DNA of 64,000 nucleotides, taken from NCBI RefSeq assembly GCF_023707985.1, contig NZ_BRCF01000006.1, positions 137,861 to 201,860 of the forward strand. The letters are read 5' to 3'. The translations under genes were made by a program, and so were the position numbers. Source of the DNA: Sporosarcina sp. NCCP-2716 (GTDB lineage: Bacteria > Bacillota > Bacilli > Bacillales_A > Planococcaceae). This document shows positions 9,736-19,164 of the stretch, piece after piece. Positions within the stretch are counted from its first letter, which is position 1. The number at the start of each line of letters is the position of its first letter. Under the pieces are notes generated by a model. It had not been told where the DNA came from. It ran no database searches and saw only the letters and a program-made list of their open reading frames with translations.

Positions 9736-10927
9736 GCTTCTCATCCGCTATGGGGAAATGTCGCTGAAAGGCAGGAACCGGAAAGTATTCATCCAGAAAT
9801 TGAACCAGAACATACGGAGGGCGCTGGACGGCCTGACGACAGTCAAATTGCAGGCGGAGCGCGACCGGATGTTTGTCTACGCATCCCCTGAAGAACTGGA
9901 GCTGGCCATCCCGCTGCTAAAGGACGTTGCGGGGATCCAGTCATTCAGTCCGATTGCGAAGTGCGAATCGACCGTGGAGGCGATCCGTTCAATGGCGGTG
10001 GCGGTTCTCGACCAGGAAGAAACAGCAGGCAGGACATTCAAGGTTGAAGTGAGACGCACGGATAAGAAGTTCCCACTCGTCACCGGGGAGCTGCAGAAAG
10101 AAATCGGGGGGACGGTGCTGCGGGCATATCCTGAGCTGACCGTGAATGTGCGCAAGCCGGACATCCTCCTCCATATCGACATCCGGGAAGACGGCGCTTT
10201 CCTGTCGTCCCGCAGCTACAAAGGTGCCGGCGGAATGCCGGTCGGGTCGAACGGCCGCTCGCTGCTCATGCTGTCCGGAGGGATCGACAGTCCGGCTGCC
10301 GGCTATCTAATGATGAAACGCGGCGTGACGATCGAAGCGATCCACTTCGCGAGCCCGCCGTTCACAAGTGAAAAGGCGCAGGAAAAAGTCGTCGAACTGG
10401 CGAAGAAGCTGAGCCTTTACGGCGGTACGGTCAACCTGCATATCATCCCGTTCACCGATATCCAGCAGGCGATCGTCAAACAAGTGCCTGAAAATGTGTC
10501 GATCACGTCAACGCGGCGCCTTATGCTGCGCATCGCCGATCAGGTCCGTAAAGAGATCGGTGCACTTGCGATCATCACGGGCGAGAGTCTCGGACAAGTC
10601 GCCAGCCAGACGCTCGAGAGCTTCACGGCGATCAATGCCGTGACGTCCACACCGATCCTCCGGCCGCTCATCGCAACGGACAAACTGGAGATCATCGATA
10701 TCGCCAAAAAAATCGGCACATACGAAACGTCGATCCAGCCTTATGAAGACTGCTGTACGATCTTCACACCGGCGAGTCCGAAGACGAAGCCGCGGCTGGA
10801 CAAGGTCGAGTATTACGAGAGCTTCATCGACTTCGAACCGATGATAGCGGAGGCTGTCCGGGACCGCCAGATCATCGAATGTTCGCTTGAGGAAGAACCC
10901 GAAGCGCCATTCAGCAGCCTGCTGTAA
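9722..10927 (+). CDS. thiI: tRNA 4-thiouridine synthase ThiI
   Basis: Adenylates U8 of tRNA and places sulfur on it. The 401-residue protein has an N-terminal ferredoxin-like region ([18 protein letters not shown]), a THUMP domain, and a PP-loop ATP-pyrophosphatase with [11 protein letters not shown]. The C-terminal rhodanese domain of E. coli ThiI is absent, the normal form in Bacillales. Without it the enzyme depends on the overlapping upstream desulfurase for sulfur delivery. Its start lies inside the 3' end of nifZ, suggesting translational coupling. Confidence 0.95.
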   Translation: MIWNELLIRYGEMSLKGRNRKVFIQKLNQNIRRALDGLTTVKLQAERDRMFVYASPEELELAIPLLKDVAGIQSFSPIAKCESTVEAIRSMAVAVLDQEETAGRTFKVEVRRTDKKFPLVTGELQKEIGGTVLRAYPELTVNVRKPDILLHIDIREDGAFLSSRSYKGAGGMPVGSNGRSLLMLSGGIDSPAAGYLMMKRGVTIEAIHFASPPFTSEKAQEKVVELAKKLSLYGGTVNLHIIPFTDIQQAIVKQVPENVSITSTRRLMLRIADQVRKEIGALAIITGESLGQVASQTLESFTAINAVTSTPILRPLIATDKLEIIDIAKKIGTYETSIQPYEDCCTIFTPASPKTKPRLDKVEYYESFIDFEPMIAEAVRDRQIIECSLEEEPEAPFSSLL

Positions 10928-10958
10928 GAGCCATGAAAAAATTACCACATTTCCTTTG

Positions 10959-10987
10959 TGCATGAATTCTCCGAAACGGACCATTCT
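10959..10987 (+). promoter_or_regulatory. Sigma-G promoter of the SASP gene
   Basis: GCATG (10959-10963), 17-bp spacer, CATTCTA (10981-10987). Both boxes fit the forespore sigma-G consensus (GHATR and CATNHTA). A strong ribosome-binding site begins eight bases further on. Confidence 0.8.
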
Positions 10988-11012
10988 ATATGCACAAGGA
11001 GGTGAGAAAGAC

Positions 11013-11219
11013 ATGTCAAACTCAAACAGCGGTAACTCAAACCAGCTTCTAGTACCAGGTGTACAGCAGGCGCTTGACCAGATGAAGTACGAAATCGCTC
11101 AGGAATTCGGTGTTCAGCTTGGAGGAGACGCTTCATCGCGTGCCAACGGATCCGTCGGCGGAGAAATCACTAAGCGATTGGTACGTCAAGCTCAAGAGCA
11201 AATGAAAGGCTTCCAATAA
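11013..11219 (+). CDS. sspA: Alpha/beta-type small acid-soluble spore protein
   Basis: DNA-binding spore protein that saturates and protects the forespore chromosome. The 68-residue length, N-terminus [16 protein letters not shown], germination-protease cleavage region EIAQEFGV, and conserved [10 protein letters not shown]-terminal block are all typical. The start ATG follows AAGGAGGTGAG. The gene stands alone between a sigma-G promoter and a terminator, so expression should be confined to the forespore. The position after thiI matches sspA in B. subtilis. Its presence is the window's main direct evidence that the organism is, or descends from, a spore former. Confidence 0.95.
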   Translation: MSNSNSGNSNQLLVPGVQQALDQMKYEIAQEFGVQLGGDASSRANGSVGGEITKRLVRQAQEQMKGFQ

Positions 11220-11229
11220 TCATCAGGAA

Positions 11230-11267
11230 ACCGGACTGTCCCTCAATTCGAGGGGCAGTTTTTTTAG
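11230..11267 (+). terminator. Terminator of the SASP gene
   Basis: ACTGTCCCTC pairs with GAGGGGCAGT, followed by seven T. Confidence 0.9.
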
Positions 11268-11364
11268 TTTTCCACATGTTTCATTGTGCATACATAAGTT
11301 TTTCTTTTTGAATTGGCGAAATTTTACCTGTATACTGATTACATCGTGAAAAGGGGGAGTCCAG

Positions 11365-12936
11365 ATGAATCGGGAAGAATTGATTGCACCGGAAATGTAT
11401 AACGTCACGTCGGAAATTGAAAGGTATGCGGACGGTTCGGATCGGAAGGCGCTCATCTACGTGGACGCGGAAGGAAACAAAAAGGATTATACATATGACC
11501 GGCTGATGGAAGACGCGGGGCGGGCTGCCTCCGTTTTCGAAGCACACGGACTTCAAAAAGGCGATGTCGTCCTCGTCATGGTGCCGCGGCTAATCGAAGC
11601 CTATACAGCGTATATCGGCGCCCTGAAAGCCGGGATCGCCGTCATCCCTTCATCGGAAATGCTCAGGGCTTCGGACATCGAATACCGGCTTGCCCATAGC
11701 GGGGCGAAAGCGATCATCGCCTACGAAGCCTTCACGGAACAGCTCGCGGACGTATCCGGCATCGAAAACATTAAACGGTTCATCATCGGCAAGGCCCCTG
11801 CAGGCGCCATTTCACTCACCGAAGAGATGGCATCCGCGCCGGTTGAACATGAAACGGCCCGGACAAAGGCGGAGGACATGGCGTTTCTGTCGTACACGTC
11901 CGGAACGACCGGCAAGCCGAAAGGAGTCGTGCATACCCACGGCTGGGGATATGCGCACCTCCGGACGACCGGTGAGAACTGGCTCGGCATCAAAGAAGGC
12001 GACACAGTGTGGGCGACAGCTGCACCCGGCTGGCAGAAGTGGATCTGGACGCCGTTCCTCGCCGTGCTCGGCAGCGGAGCGACGGGCCTTGTCTATAATG
12101 GCAAGTTCGCCGTGGAAACGTATTTGACGATGATCAGCACATACGGAGTGAACGTACTCTGCTGCACGCCGACGGAATATCGTTTCATGGCGAAAGCGGA
12201 CAACTTGCAGGACTACGATCTGTCGTCTCTTCGCAGTGCAGTCTCTGCGGGTGAACCTCTCAACAAGGAAGTGATCGACCGGTTCGAGGATGTCTTCTCC
12301 CTCCAGGTCCGCGACGGATACGGGCAGACGGAGAACACGCTGCTCGTCGGCACGATGCTCGGAATGGAAGCGCGTCCCGGTTCAATGGGCAAACCGACGC
12401 CCGGCAACCGGGTGGAGATCGTCAATGACGAAGGGGAAATCGCAGCAGCCGGGGAAGTCGGCGACATCGCCGTTCACGTGTCAACACCAGCCCTCTTCAA
12501 GGAATACTTACAGGATCCCGAGCGTACTGCGATGCAGTTCAGGGGCGACTATTATATCACAGGAGACCGTGCCAAGAAGGATGAAGACGGATACTTCTGG
12601 TTCGAAGGCCGCGGGGATGATATCATCATCAGCTCCGGCTACACGATCGGACCGTTCGAAGTCGAAGATGCGCTCACGAAGCATCCGGCAGTCCGTGAAT
12701 GTGCAGTCGTCGCTTCTCCCGACGAAGTGCGCGGGACGGTCGTGAAGGCGTTCGTCGTCCTCCGCAACCCGGAAGCAGCGGACAAAGAGGGCCTCATCGC
12801 TGACTTGCAGAATCACGTGAAGGAAACGACGGCTCCTTACAAATATCCTCGGAAGATCGAATTTGTCGATGAACTCCCGAAAACGGCATCCGGGAAGATC
12901 ATGCGGGTCCAGCTGCGCAAAATGGAAATGGACTGA
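11365..12936 (+). CDS. AMP-forming acyl-CoA synthetase (medium-chain type, YtcI-like)
   Basis: Adenylates a carboxylic acid and transfers the acyl group to CoA. The 523 residues contain the AMP-binding loop YTSGTTGKPKGVVHTH, the adenine motif DGYGQTENTLLVG, the hinge aspartate region (YYITGDRAKKDEDGYFWFEGRGDD) and the C-terminal catalytic lysine motif PKTASGKIMR. The WxGxxP-type region and HTHGWGYAHL resemble ACSM/acetyl-CoA-synthetase-like enzymes rather than long-chain FadD. The gene occupies the place of ytcI after sspA in B. subtilis. Substrate cannot be fixed from sequence; short- or medium-chain acids are likely. The start ATG has GGGGGAGT upstream. Confidence 0.85.
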   Translation: MNREELIAPEMYNVTSEIERYADGSDRKALIYVDAEGNKKDYTYDRLMEDAGRAASVFEAHGLQKGDVVLVMVPRLIEAYTAYIGALKAGIAVIPSSEMLRASDIEYRLAHSGAKAIIAYEAFTEQLADVSGIENIKRFIIGKAPAGAISLTEEMASAPVEHETARTKAEDMAFLSYTSGTTGKPKGVVHTHGWGYAHLRTTGENWLGIKEGDTVWATAAPGWQKWIWTPFLAVLGSGATGLVYNGKFAVETYLTMISTYGVNVLCCTPTEYRFMAKADNLQDYDLSSLRSAVSAGEPLNKEVIDRFEDVFSLQVRDGYGQTENTLLVGTMLGMEARPGSMGKPTPGNRVEIVNDEGEIAAAGEVGDIAVHVSTPALFKEYLQDPERTAMQFRGDYYITGDRAKKDEDGYFWFEGRGDDIIISSGYTIGPFEVEDALTKHPAVRECAVVASPDEVRGTVVKAFVVLRNPEAADKEGLIADLQNHVKETTAPYKYPRKIEFVDELPKTASGKIMRVQLRKMEMD

Positions 12937-12941
12937 TCAGG

Positions 12942-12974
12942 AAAGGGCTGAGAGGCGGATCTCAGCCCTTTTCT
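12942..12974 (+). terminator. Terminator of the acyl-CoA synthetase gene
   Basis: AAAGGGCTGAGA pairs with TCTCAGCCCTTTT just after the stop codon. Confidence 0.88.
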
Positions 12975-12985
12975 TTCGGAAACGC

Positions 12986-13014
12986 TTTACGCCAGTGAAG
13001 TCTCCCCGTATAAT
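12986..13014 (+). promoter_or_regulatory. Sigma-A promoter of rarD
   Basis: TTTACG (12986-12991), 17-bp spacer, perfect TATAAT (13009-13014), 49 bases before the gene. Confidence 0.75.
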
Positions 13015-13062
13015 TGAGGGATATTTCGAGCGGCTAAATGCTCGGAACCAAGGGGGAATACG

Positions 13063-13995
13063 ATGCAATCACCGCAACAGGGAGCGTTTTGGGTATTTAC
13101 AGCCTATTTTCTATGGGGGTTCATGCCGATCTACTGGAAGAGCCTTCACCATGTCGGCAGCAGCGAGATCCTGATGAACCGGATCATCTGGGCATTCGTG
13201 CTGACCGTGGCTGTCCTGCTGATCGCCGGACAGGGGAAGAAACTGATTGCAGACATAAAAGAGTTATGGGCCGATAAACGACAATTCTGGAGTCTCTGTG
13301 CCGCCTCATTGCTCGTCACAGCGAACTGGGGAACCTACATATGGGCCGTGAACCACGACTTCATCGTCCAGGCGAGCCTCGGGTATTACATGAACCCGCT
13401 CGTGTCGGTGCTGCTCGGCATCCTGTTCCTGAAAGAGTCGCTCAGCCGGAGCCAGCAGGGGGCTTTCCTCCTTGCGGCAATCGGCGTGACGGTGTTGACG
13501 ATCCATTACGGCGTCTTCCCGTGGGTGGCGTTCGTCCTGGCATTTTCGTTCGCGCTATACGGCCTTATCAAGAAACAGATCCGCCTGGACGCAGCACGCG
13601 GGCTCGCCATCGAAACAGCTTTCACGGTGCCGCTCGCGCTAATCGCCTATGGATGGCTGTTCAGCACCGGCGACGCAGTATTATTCCATACCGACGCACT
13701 GACAGTCGTGCTTCTCGTCCTGACAGGGATTGCGACGGCACTGCCGCTTATCTTCTTCTCGAAAGGGGTGGTCGCCATTCCGCTGTATGTCTCCGGTTTC
13801 CTGCAGTACATTGCACCGACACTCATGCTGATCATCGGTGTGTCGATGTATGGCGAGCAATTCGGGACGTTCGAGTGGGTCAGCTTTGCATTCATATGGG
13901 CGGCATTACTGCTGTTCACGGTGCCGCAGATTTTCCGGTATTTGAAAAACAGAAGGATTGCGGCCCGGCTGAAACAGCAGCAGCATTCCCACTGA
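13063..13995 (+). CDS. rarD: EamA-family membrane protein RarD
   Basis: Drug/metabolite-transporter superfamily protein with about ten transmembrane helices in 310 residues. The N-terminal signature LWGFMPIYWKSL is characteristic of RarD (named from chloramphenicol sensitivity in Pseudomonas; substrate unknown). The C-terminus is short and basic (RRIAARLKQQQ), facing the cytoplasm. It has its own promoter and AAGGGGG ribosome-binding site. In B. subtilis this slot between ytcI and sppA holds an NAD kinase gene (ytdI), which is absent here. Confidence 0.88.
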   Translation: MQSPQQGAFWVFTAYFLWGFMPIYWKSLHHVGSSEILMNRIIWAFVLTVAVLLIAGQGKKLIADIKELWADKRQFWSLCAASLLVTANWGTYIWAVNHDFIVQASLGYYMNPLVSVLLGILFLKESLSRSQQGAFLLAAIGVTVLTIHYGVFPWVAFVLAFSFALYGLIKKQIRLDAARGLAIETAFTVPLALIAYGWLFSTGDAVLFHTDALTVVLLVLTGIATALPLIFFSKGVVAIPLYVSGFLQYIAPTLMLIIGVSMYGEQFGTFEWVSFAFIWAALLLFTVPQIFRYLKNRRIAARLKQQQHSH

Positions 13996-14063
13996 TTGAA
14001 ATTCTGATGAAACATCCGCGGGAATCATACGTATAAGAGTGGAGAAATGGAGGAGGTTTCATA

Positions 14064-15074
14064 ATGACAGCAAAACGATGGATCGCGCTCGTCTGCGCCG
14101 CTGCACTCGTCATCATCTCGATCGGCGTCAACTCGCTATCCTATCTGTTCACCCGGGATTTCAGTTCGCTGTTCGAAGACAACTTTGCGCTGAACGGTCC
14201 GATGTATGAAGAGAATGTATTGGAAAGCGGCAGTTCAGCCGAACGGATCGCGGTGCTCGACGTCAGCGGAGTCATACAGGACACGGGTCCGGCATCTCCG
14301 TTCGCAGCACCCGGCTACAATCATCAGCTATTCATGAGCCAGCTGGCGGATATCTATGATGACGAATCAGTGAAAGGGATCGTCCTTCACGTCGACTCGC
14401 CGGGCGGCGGTGTCATGGAATCGTCGGATATCTACGACGAACTGACCGCCATCCAGGAAGCGCGCGGCATTCCGATCTACGTTTCGATGGGGTCCATGGC
14501 TGCTTCAGGCGGCTATTACATTTCAGCCCCGGCTGAGAAGATCTTCGTGCATCCTGAGACGATCACCGGCTCGATCGGTGTCATCATGGAAAGCCTGAAT
14601 TACGCGGAACTCGCCGATAAGCTCGGCATCGATTTCAATACGATCAAAACCGGACCGTACAAGGATATCATGAGCCCGAACCGGAAAATGACACAAACGG
14701 AACGTGACATGCTGCAGTCAATGATCAACGACTCGTATGAGCGGTTCGTCGGCATCGTTGCGGATGGCCGTGGTATGACGACGGACGCTGTCAAAAAAGT
14801 GGCGGACGGCAGGATTATGAACGGCAGGCAGGCGATTGAAGCAGGACTTGCTGATGATTTCGGCAAGTTGCCAGACGTCGTTGAGACGCTGAAGGCCGAC
14901 CTGGATCTGAGAAATCCGACAATCTTTGAGTATGCGTCCACGGACAGCCTGACTTCGCTGTTCGGCATGAAATTATCGGATCTCGTTAAACGGAGTGCCG
15001 AAACGGAACTGATCGAGAAGATGCTGACGGAATATCAGGCCCCACGCATGATGTATCTGTATGGTGAGCGGTAA
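14064..15074 (+). CDS. sppA: Signal peptide peptidase SppA
   Basis: Membrane serine protease of family S49 with a Ser/Lys dyad that degrades leftover signal peptides. Residues about 6-28 form the N-terminal membrane anchor. The nucleophile is Ser148 in SMAASGGYY and the general base Lys200 in TGPYKDIMS; DSPGGGV lies before them. The 336-residue length fits B. subtilis SppA (335), which forms a dome-shaped octamer on the outer face. AGGAGG precedes the start. The downstream RDD-protein gene begins 18 bases later, as in B. subtilis (sppA-yteJ), so they form an operon. Confidence 0.95.
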   Translation: MTAKRWIALVCAAALVIISIGVNSLSYLFTRDFSSLFEDNFALNGPMYEENVLESGSSAERIAVLDVSGVIQDTGPASPFAAPGYNHQLFMSQLADIYDDESVKGIVLHVDSPGGGVMESSDIYDELTAIQEARGIPIYVSMGSMAASGGYYISAPAEKIFVHPETITGSIGVIMESLNYAELADKLGIDFNTIKTGPYKDIMSPNRKMTQTERDMLQSMINDSYERFVGIVADGRGMTTDAVKKVADGRIMNGRQAIEAGLADDFGKLPDVVETLKADLDLRNPTIFEYASTDSLTSLFGMKLSDLVKRSAETELIEKMLTEYQAPRMMYLYGER

Positions 15075-15091
15075 GGAAAGGAGGAAGCAGT

Positions 15092-15685
15092 ATGTCTGAT
15101 GAATTGGAAACATCCGTCGTGAGCGGACAGCCGCCGGCGGAATCGGTGAGCCTCCGATCGGCAGAGCCTGATGCACGGGAGCCCGGGTTCCGGCACAAAC
15201 CAGCCGGATTCTGGATCCGTTTCTGGGCGTATATCATTGACCTGATCGTCATCGGGGCCATCAGCGGTCTGATCGTCAAACCGGTCTTCCGGATCTTCGG
15301 CTGGCCGATCACGGATCCTTTCTTTTTGCTGTACAGTCCGTACAAAGCAGTGTTGCTCGTCATCTTCCTTGCGTACTTCCTGCTCATGACGAAGTTCTTC
15401 GGTCAGACGGCAGGGAAGATGATCTGCGGAATCCGGGTCGTCCGGAAATCGGGCGGACCACTCGGCTGGGTCAGTCTGCTCTTCCGTGAGGTGATTGGCC
15501 GTTATATTTCGAAAACACTCGTCGTCCCCTACTTGCTCGTCGTATTCATGCCGCGGAACGAAGCGCTCCATGATCTGTTTGCCGATACGGAAGTGATCCA
15601 TGAGCGGCTGTACGAAGCAATCCCGTTGCAGGATCGGCCGGCAGTTGCCGGTCGCCATCAGTTGCCAGAGGGTCAGTCCATCTAG
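15092..15685 (+). CDS. RDD-family membrane protein (YteJ-like)
   Basis: A 197-residue protein with an N-terminal polar tail and an RDD domain: KPAGFWIRFWAYIIDLIVIG (the Arg and Asp of RDD), followed by further hydrophobic segments around IFLAYFLLMTKFFG and the amphipathic RVVRKSGGPLGW stretch. RDD proteins are poorly understood; some act in sodium/proton exchange or alongside proteases. It is cotranscribed with sppA; B. subtilis YteJ is reported to inhibit SppA, so the same role is the best guess here. AAAGGAGG precedes the start. Confidence 0.82.
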   Translation: MSDELETSVVSGQPPAESVSLRSAEPDAREPGFRHKPAGFWIRFWAYIIDLIVIGAISGLIVKPVFRIFGWPITDPFFLLYSPYKAVLLVIFLAYFLLMTKFFGQTAGKMICGIRVVRKSGGPLGWVSLLFREVIGRYISKTLVVPYLLVVFMPRNEALHDLFADTEVIHERLYEAIPLQDRPAVAGRHQLPEGQSI

Positions 15686-15720
15686 TAAGATGGATGGACA
15701 ATGGAAGGAGCGGAATCACC

Positions 15721-16227
15721 ATGACAACTGTAACATTTCAGAATAAGCCGGTCACATTGCTCGGAAGCCGGCTGAAAGCCGGTGACAAAGCAGCCGGATT
15801 CACAGTCATCGGGAACGATCTGCTGCCCGTCACGTTCGACGCAACAGACGGAAAAATCCGCCTGATCAGTGTCGTGCCGTCGATCGACACAGGTGTCTGT
15901 TCCAAGCAGACCCAGCGGTTCAACGAAGAGGCGGGGGAACTCGGGGATGAAGTCGAAGTGACGACGATTTCCGCCGATCTGCCTTTCGCCCAGGCACGAT
16001 ACCGGTCAGCCGAGGAAATAGGCAATATGCAGATCCTTTCCGACCACCGCGACTTGTCGTTCGGCAAGGCGTACGGAGTCGTGATCGAGGAACTGCGGCT
16101 CCTGGCGCGGGCGATTTTCGTCATTGATCAGACCGGCACCGTCGTGTATTCGGAGTATGTCAGTGAAGTGACGGATCACCCGGACTACATGGAAGCGCTC
16201 GACGCCGTGAACCGACTGAAAGCGTAA
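15721..16227 (+). CDS. tpx: Thiol peroxidase lacking the usual resolving cysteine
   Basis: Atypical 2-Cys peroxiredoxin family that reduces hydroperoxides with thioredoxin. The 168-residue protein keeps the peroxidatic motif VPSIDTGVCSKQTQRF with Cys60. In the helix where Tpx proteins carry the resolving cysteine (DLPFAQARWCGA in B. subtilis) this one reads DLPFAQARYRSAEE: Arg95 replaces Cys, codon CGG at 16003-16005. There is no other cysteine in the protein, so the intramolecular disulfide cannot form. It must act as a 1-Cys enzyme or use an outside thiol. Start ATG 15721 follows GGAAGGAGCGG. Confidence 0.93.
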   Translation: MTTVTFQNKPVTLLGSRLKAGDKAAGFTVIGNDLLPVTFDATDGKIRLISVVPSIDTGVCSKQTQRFNEEAGELGDEVEVTTISADLPFAQARYRSAEEIGNMQILSDHRDLSFGKAYGVVIEELRLLARAIFVIDQTGTVVYSEYVSEVTDHPDYMEALDAVNRLKA

Positions 16228-16249
16228 GGGAAGGCCGGCACCGAACGTG

Positions 16250-16282
16250 TAAAAACCCATCCGTCCGCCGGATGGGTTTTTC
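16250..16282 (+). terminator. Terminator of tpx
   Basis: AAAAACCCATCC pairs with GGATGGGTTTTT around a GTCCGCC loop. Confidence 0.9.
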
Positions 16283-16338
16283 GCGGGTACGGCCGCCGGT
16301 CTGCAGCATACATGCAATAATCAGGAAGAGGGATGACG

Positions 16339-17250
16339 ATGACAAGCAATACAGAACAGATCTTCACGTATTTAGATACAGCTGCCGACAGCGGGGACCA
16401 GCTCTACCTGGAACAGCTCATCACTGCGTGCCGTGATTGGGCAGAAGGCAGGACAGCACCCGATTCGAACGGGACGGTCACGAAAGAAGAGATCCGCCGC
16501 GGATTGCAGCTCGCAATCTTAAAAGGGATGCGGCAGAACGTCCAGCCGAACCACCAGATGACACCGGATGCGATCGGGATGCTGATCGCCCGCATCGCGG
16601 CACTCCTCGTGTCAGAAAAAGAGGAAGTGCAAGTTGCCGACCTCGCAGCAGGGACAGGCAACCTGCTGTTCACGGTCATGAACCATCTGGGCCGCCTGTC
16701 CTCTGCGACGGCTGTTGAGATAGACGATGTGCTCGCCCGTCTGATGGCGGTTTCGGCGGATCTGCTTGAACAGGAAGTGCGCATCTTCGTACAGGATGCC
16801 CTCCGTCCGCTGCTCCTGGATCCGGCAGATCTGGCAGTGTGCGATCTGCCTGTCGGCTATTATCCTGATGATGAGAATGGGATGAATTTCGAGATGATGC
16901 CTGCTGAAGGCCATGCTTACGCGCACCACCTGTTCATCGAACAGACGCTGCAGCACCTGAAGCCGGGCGCCCATGGCATCTTCCTCGTGCCGTCAGGCTT
17001 GTTCGAATCGGCCCAGTCGGGAAATCTGCACACGTTCCTGAAAAATCATACGATCATCCGGGCAGTTCTGCAGCTGCCGGGGACACTCTTCAAAAACGCC
17101 GCGCAGTCGAAGAGCATCCTCATCCTGCAGAAGCCTTCTGGCGACAAGGCACCCATCCCTGACGTCCTGCTGGCTGCTGTGCCGGACATGACGGACAAGC
17201 AGGCGATGGTCTCCTTCTTCGCGAACATGGAACAGTGGGCCGCGGAATAA
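16339..17250 (+). CDS. ytxK: N6-type SAM-dependent methyltransferase (YtxK-like)
   Basis: Class I methyltransferase of the adenine-DNA-methylase fold, 303 residues from ATG 16339 (AGGAAGAGGG just upstream; ATG 16333 is the alternative). Motif I is DLAAGTGNLLF; the catalytic motif reads CDLPVGYYPDD in place of canonical NPPY/DPPF. A helical N-terminal cap precedes the Rossmann domain. The family resembles type I restriction methylase subunits, but no restriction or specificity gene lies nearby, so this is the housekeeping YtxK orphan. In B. subtilis it is followed by ackA; here uspA converges instead. The target is unknown. Confidence 0.83.
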   Translation: MTSNTEQIFTYLDTAADSGDQLYLEQLITACRDWAEGRTAPDSNGTVTKEEIRRGLQLAILKGMRQNVQPNHQMTPDAIGMLIARIAALLVSEKEEVQVADLAAGTGNLLFTVMNHLGRLSSATAVEIDDVLARLMAVSADLLEQEVRIFVQDALRPLLLDPADLAVCDLPVGYYPDDENGMNFEMMPAEGHAYAHHLFIEQTLQHLKPGAHGIFLVPSGLFESAQSGNLHTFLKNHTIIRAVLQLPGTLFKNAAQSKSILILQKPSGDKAPIPDVLLAAVPDMTDKQAMVSFFANMEQWAAE

Positions 17251-17257
17251 TATGAAC

Positions 17258-17308
17258 AGAAAAGCTGGCTGCGTCACGGGATTCTCCCGTGGGCAGCCAG
17301 CTTTTCTT
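17258..17308. terminator. Bidirectional terminator between ytxK and uspA
   Basis: AAAAGCTGGCTGC pairs with GCAGCCAGCTTTT around an inner CACGGG/CCCGTG hairpin. The convergent genes can share it. Confidence 0.9.
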
Positions 17309-17319
17309 TGGATTCCGGA

Positions 17320-17775
17320 TTACTTGTCTTCGCTCTCAGGAGTACGGACAACGAGTACATCACATTTCGCAGCGCGGACGATATTCTCCGAAACGCTGCC
17401 GATCAGGAAACGTTCGACAGGATTCAGACCGGTTGCGCCACAGATGATCAGGTCGGCTTGGATCTTTTTCGGGATCTCACGCGGAATCATCGTTTTCGGA
17501 GAACCATATTCGACGATGACATTGACGTGTGTCAGGCCGGATTCAATAGCGTGCTCCTTGTAGCCCTCCAGCAGATCGACCGAATAAGATTGTGCGCGTT
17601 CTGCGATGGACCGGTCGTACGCTTCGACCGCCGAGTACGATCGGGTATCGATAATGTTGACGAGATTGAGGGTCGCATCGTTCCGCTTCGCAATGGCGAC
17701 CGCTTTTTTGAACGCCCATTCCGATTCTTTCGATCCGTCGACGGCGACGATGATTTGGTTATACACTAATGACAT
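17320..17775 (-). CDS. Universal stress protein UspA family
   Basis: Small cytoplasmic alpha/beta protein of 151 residues, usually dimeric. The start MSLVYNQIIVAVDGSKES follows AGGAGAG; the longer open frame upstream lacks a binding site. The ATP-binding loop G-x2-G-x9-G-S is visible as GATGLN...IGSVSENIV, so it belongs to the nucleotide-binding branch. The C-terminal DVLVVRTPE strand is typical. It stands alone with its own terminator. Its specific role is unknown; members respond to starvation and redox stress. Confidence 0.9.
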   Translation of the reverse strand: MSLVYNQIIVAVDGSKESEWAFKKAVAIAKRNDATLNLVNIIDTRSYSAVEAYDRSIAERAQSYSVDLLEGYKEHAIESGLTHVNVIVEYGSPKTMIPREIPKKIQADLIICGATGLNPVERFLIGSVSENIVRAAKCDVLVVRTPESEDK

Positions 17776-17995
17776 CGTGATCACTCTCCTACACTTTGAA
17801 TTTATCGTTCTGATTCTAGTATACGCCATCATTCGGCAGAATTCCTGCTGAACTGCCAAAAGACGGAATGTTGAAACAGCAATTGTGAGTTGAAAATATT
17901 CGGCAAACGGCCGGCCGATCTGCTACACTTGTTGAGAAAACGTCTGAACGGTACATACTGAACAGCCGGACACTATTACTAAGGGGGAACTAACT

Positions 17996-19111
17996 ATGCG
18001 TATTGGAGTACCTAAAGAGGTCAAGAACAACGAAAACCGTGTCGCGATGACACCAGCGGGAGTCTTCAACCTGAAGACTGCCGGCCATGAAGTGCTCATC
18101 GAAACCGGTGCGGGCGTCGGCTCGAGCTTCTCGGACGAGGATTACCGGGAAGTCGGCGCGACGATCGTCGAGTCCGCTGCGGAAGCCTGGGGGGCGGAGA
18201 TGGTCATGAAAGTGAAGGAGCCGATCGCTTCCGAATACGGCTTCCTGCGCGAAGGGCTCATTCTGTTCACGTACTTGCACCTGGCGCACGAAGAGGAACT
18301 GACGAAGGCGCTCGTCGACAATAAGGTGACGTCGATCGCCTACGAGACTGTCCAGCTGCCAAGCGGACTCCTTCCGCTGCTGGCTCCGATGAGTGAAGTG
18401 GCCGGCCGTATGGCGACCCAGATCGGTGCCCAGTACTTAGAGAAGATGGAAGGCGGCAAGGGGATCCTTCTGTCCGGCGTACCGGGCGTCGATCGCGGCA
18501 ACGTGACGATCATCGGCGGCGGACAGGCCGGCACGAACGCGGCGCGCATCGCAATCGGTATGGGCGCACGCGTCACGATCCTCGACCTGTCGGTGGAACG
18601 CCTCCGCCAGCTCGATGAGATCTTCGGCAAGGACGTCCAGACACTCGTGTCGAACCCGTTCAACATTGCGAATTCCGTCAAGGAAGCGGATCTCGTCATC
18701 GGCTGCGTCCTCATCCCGGGCGCCCGTGCACCGAAGCTCGTGAGCGAGGAGATGGTGAAATCGATGACACCGGGCTCCGTGCTCGTCGATATCGCAATCG
18801 ACCAGGGCGGCATCTTCGCGACGACAGACCGCGTGACGACGCACGACGATCCGACGTACGTCAAGCACGGCGTCGTCCACTACGCCGTCGCCAACATGCC
18901 GGGCGCTGTTCCGCGCACATCGACGATGGCGCTGACAAATGTCACTGTGCCATATGCATTGCAGATCGCGAACAAAGGCTACAAGCAGGCATGCCTCGAC
19001 AACGAAGTTTTGCGCAAAGGCCTCAACACGATCGAGGGTCACGTCACATACAAAGCGGTGGCGGAAGCACAGTCACTGGAATACGTCTCTGCAGATTCCT
19101 TGCTCGGATAA
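17996..19111 (+). CDS. ald: Alanine dehydrogenase
   Basis: Interconverts L-alanine and pyruvate plus ammonia with NAD; in Bacillus it supports alanine use and sporulation. The 371-residue length and N-terminus [17 protein letters not shown] match the family. Substrate lysine is in MKVKEP, and the NAD domain has [19 protein letters not shown] ribosome-binding site AAGGGGGAA precedes the ATG. The 220-bp upstream spacer shows TGCTACACT near 17919-17928 as a possible extended -10 but no clear -35. A terminator follows immediately, then a tandem repeat array. Confidence 0.96.
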   Translation: MRIGVPKEVKNNENRVAMTPAGVFNLKTAGHEVLIETGAGVGSSFSDEDYREVGATIVESAAEAWGAEMVMKVKEPIASEYGFLREGLILFTYLHLAHEEELTKALVDNKVTSIAYETVQLPSGLLPLLAPMSEVAGRMATQIGAQYLEKMEGGKGILLSGVPGVDRGNVTIIGGGQAGTNAARIAIGMGARVTILDLSVERLRQLDEIFGKDVQTLVSNPFNIANSVKEADLVIGCVLIPGARAPKLVSEEMVKSMTPGSVLVDIAIDQGGIFATTDRVTTHDDPTYVKHGVVHYAVANMPGAVPRTSTMALTNVTVPYALQIANKGYKQACLDNEVLRKGLNTIEGHVTYKAVAEAQSLEYVSADSLLG

Positions 19112-19114
19112 ATA

Positions 19115-19152
19115 TGAAAAGCCCTTCCGTGAAAAGTCGGAAGGGCTTTTTT
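19115..19152 (+). terminator. Terminator of ald
   Basis: AAAGCCCTTCCG pairs with CGGAAGGGCTTTT; a six-T tract follows. Confidence 0.9.
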
Positions 19153-19164
19153 GGTATCTGTAAG

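Noticed and set aside
16339..17250. ytxK as part of a restriction-modification system
   Set aside because: No specificity or restriction subunit lies nearby and the catalytic motif is non-canonical; this is the conserved orphan YtxK.
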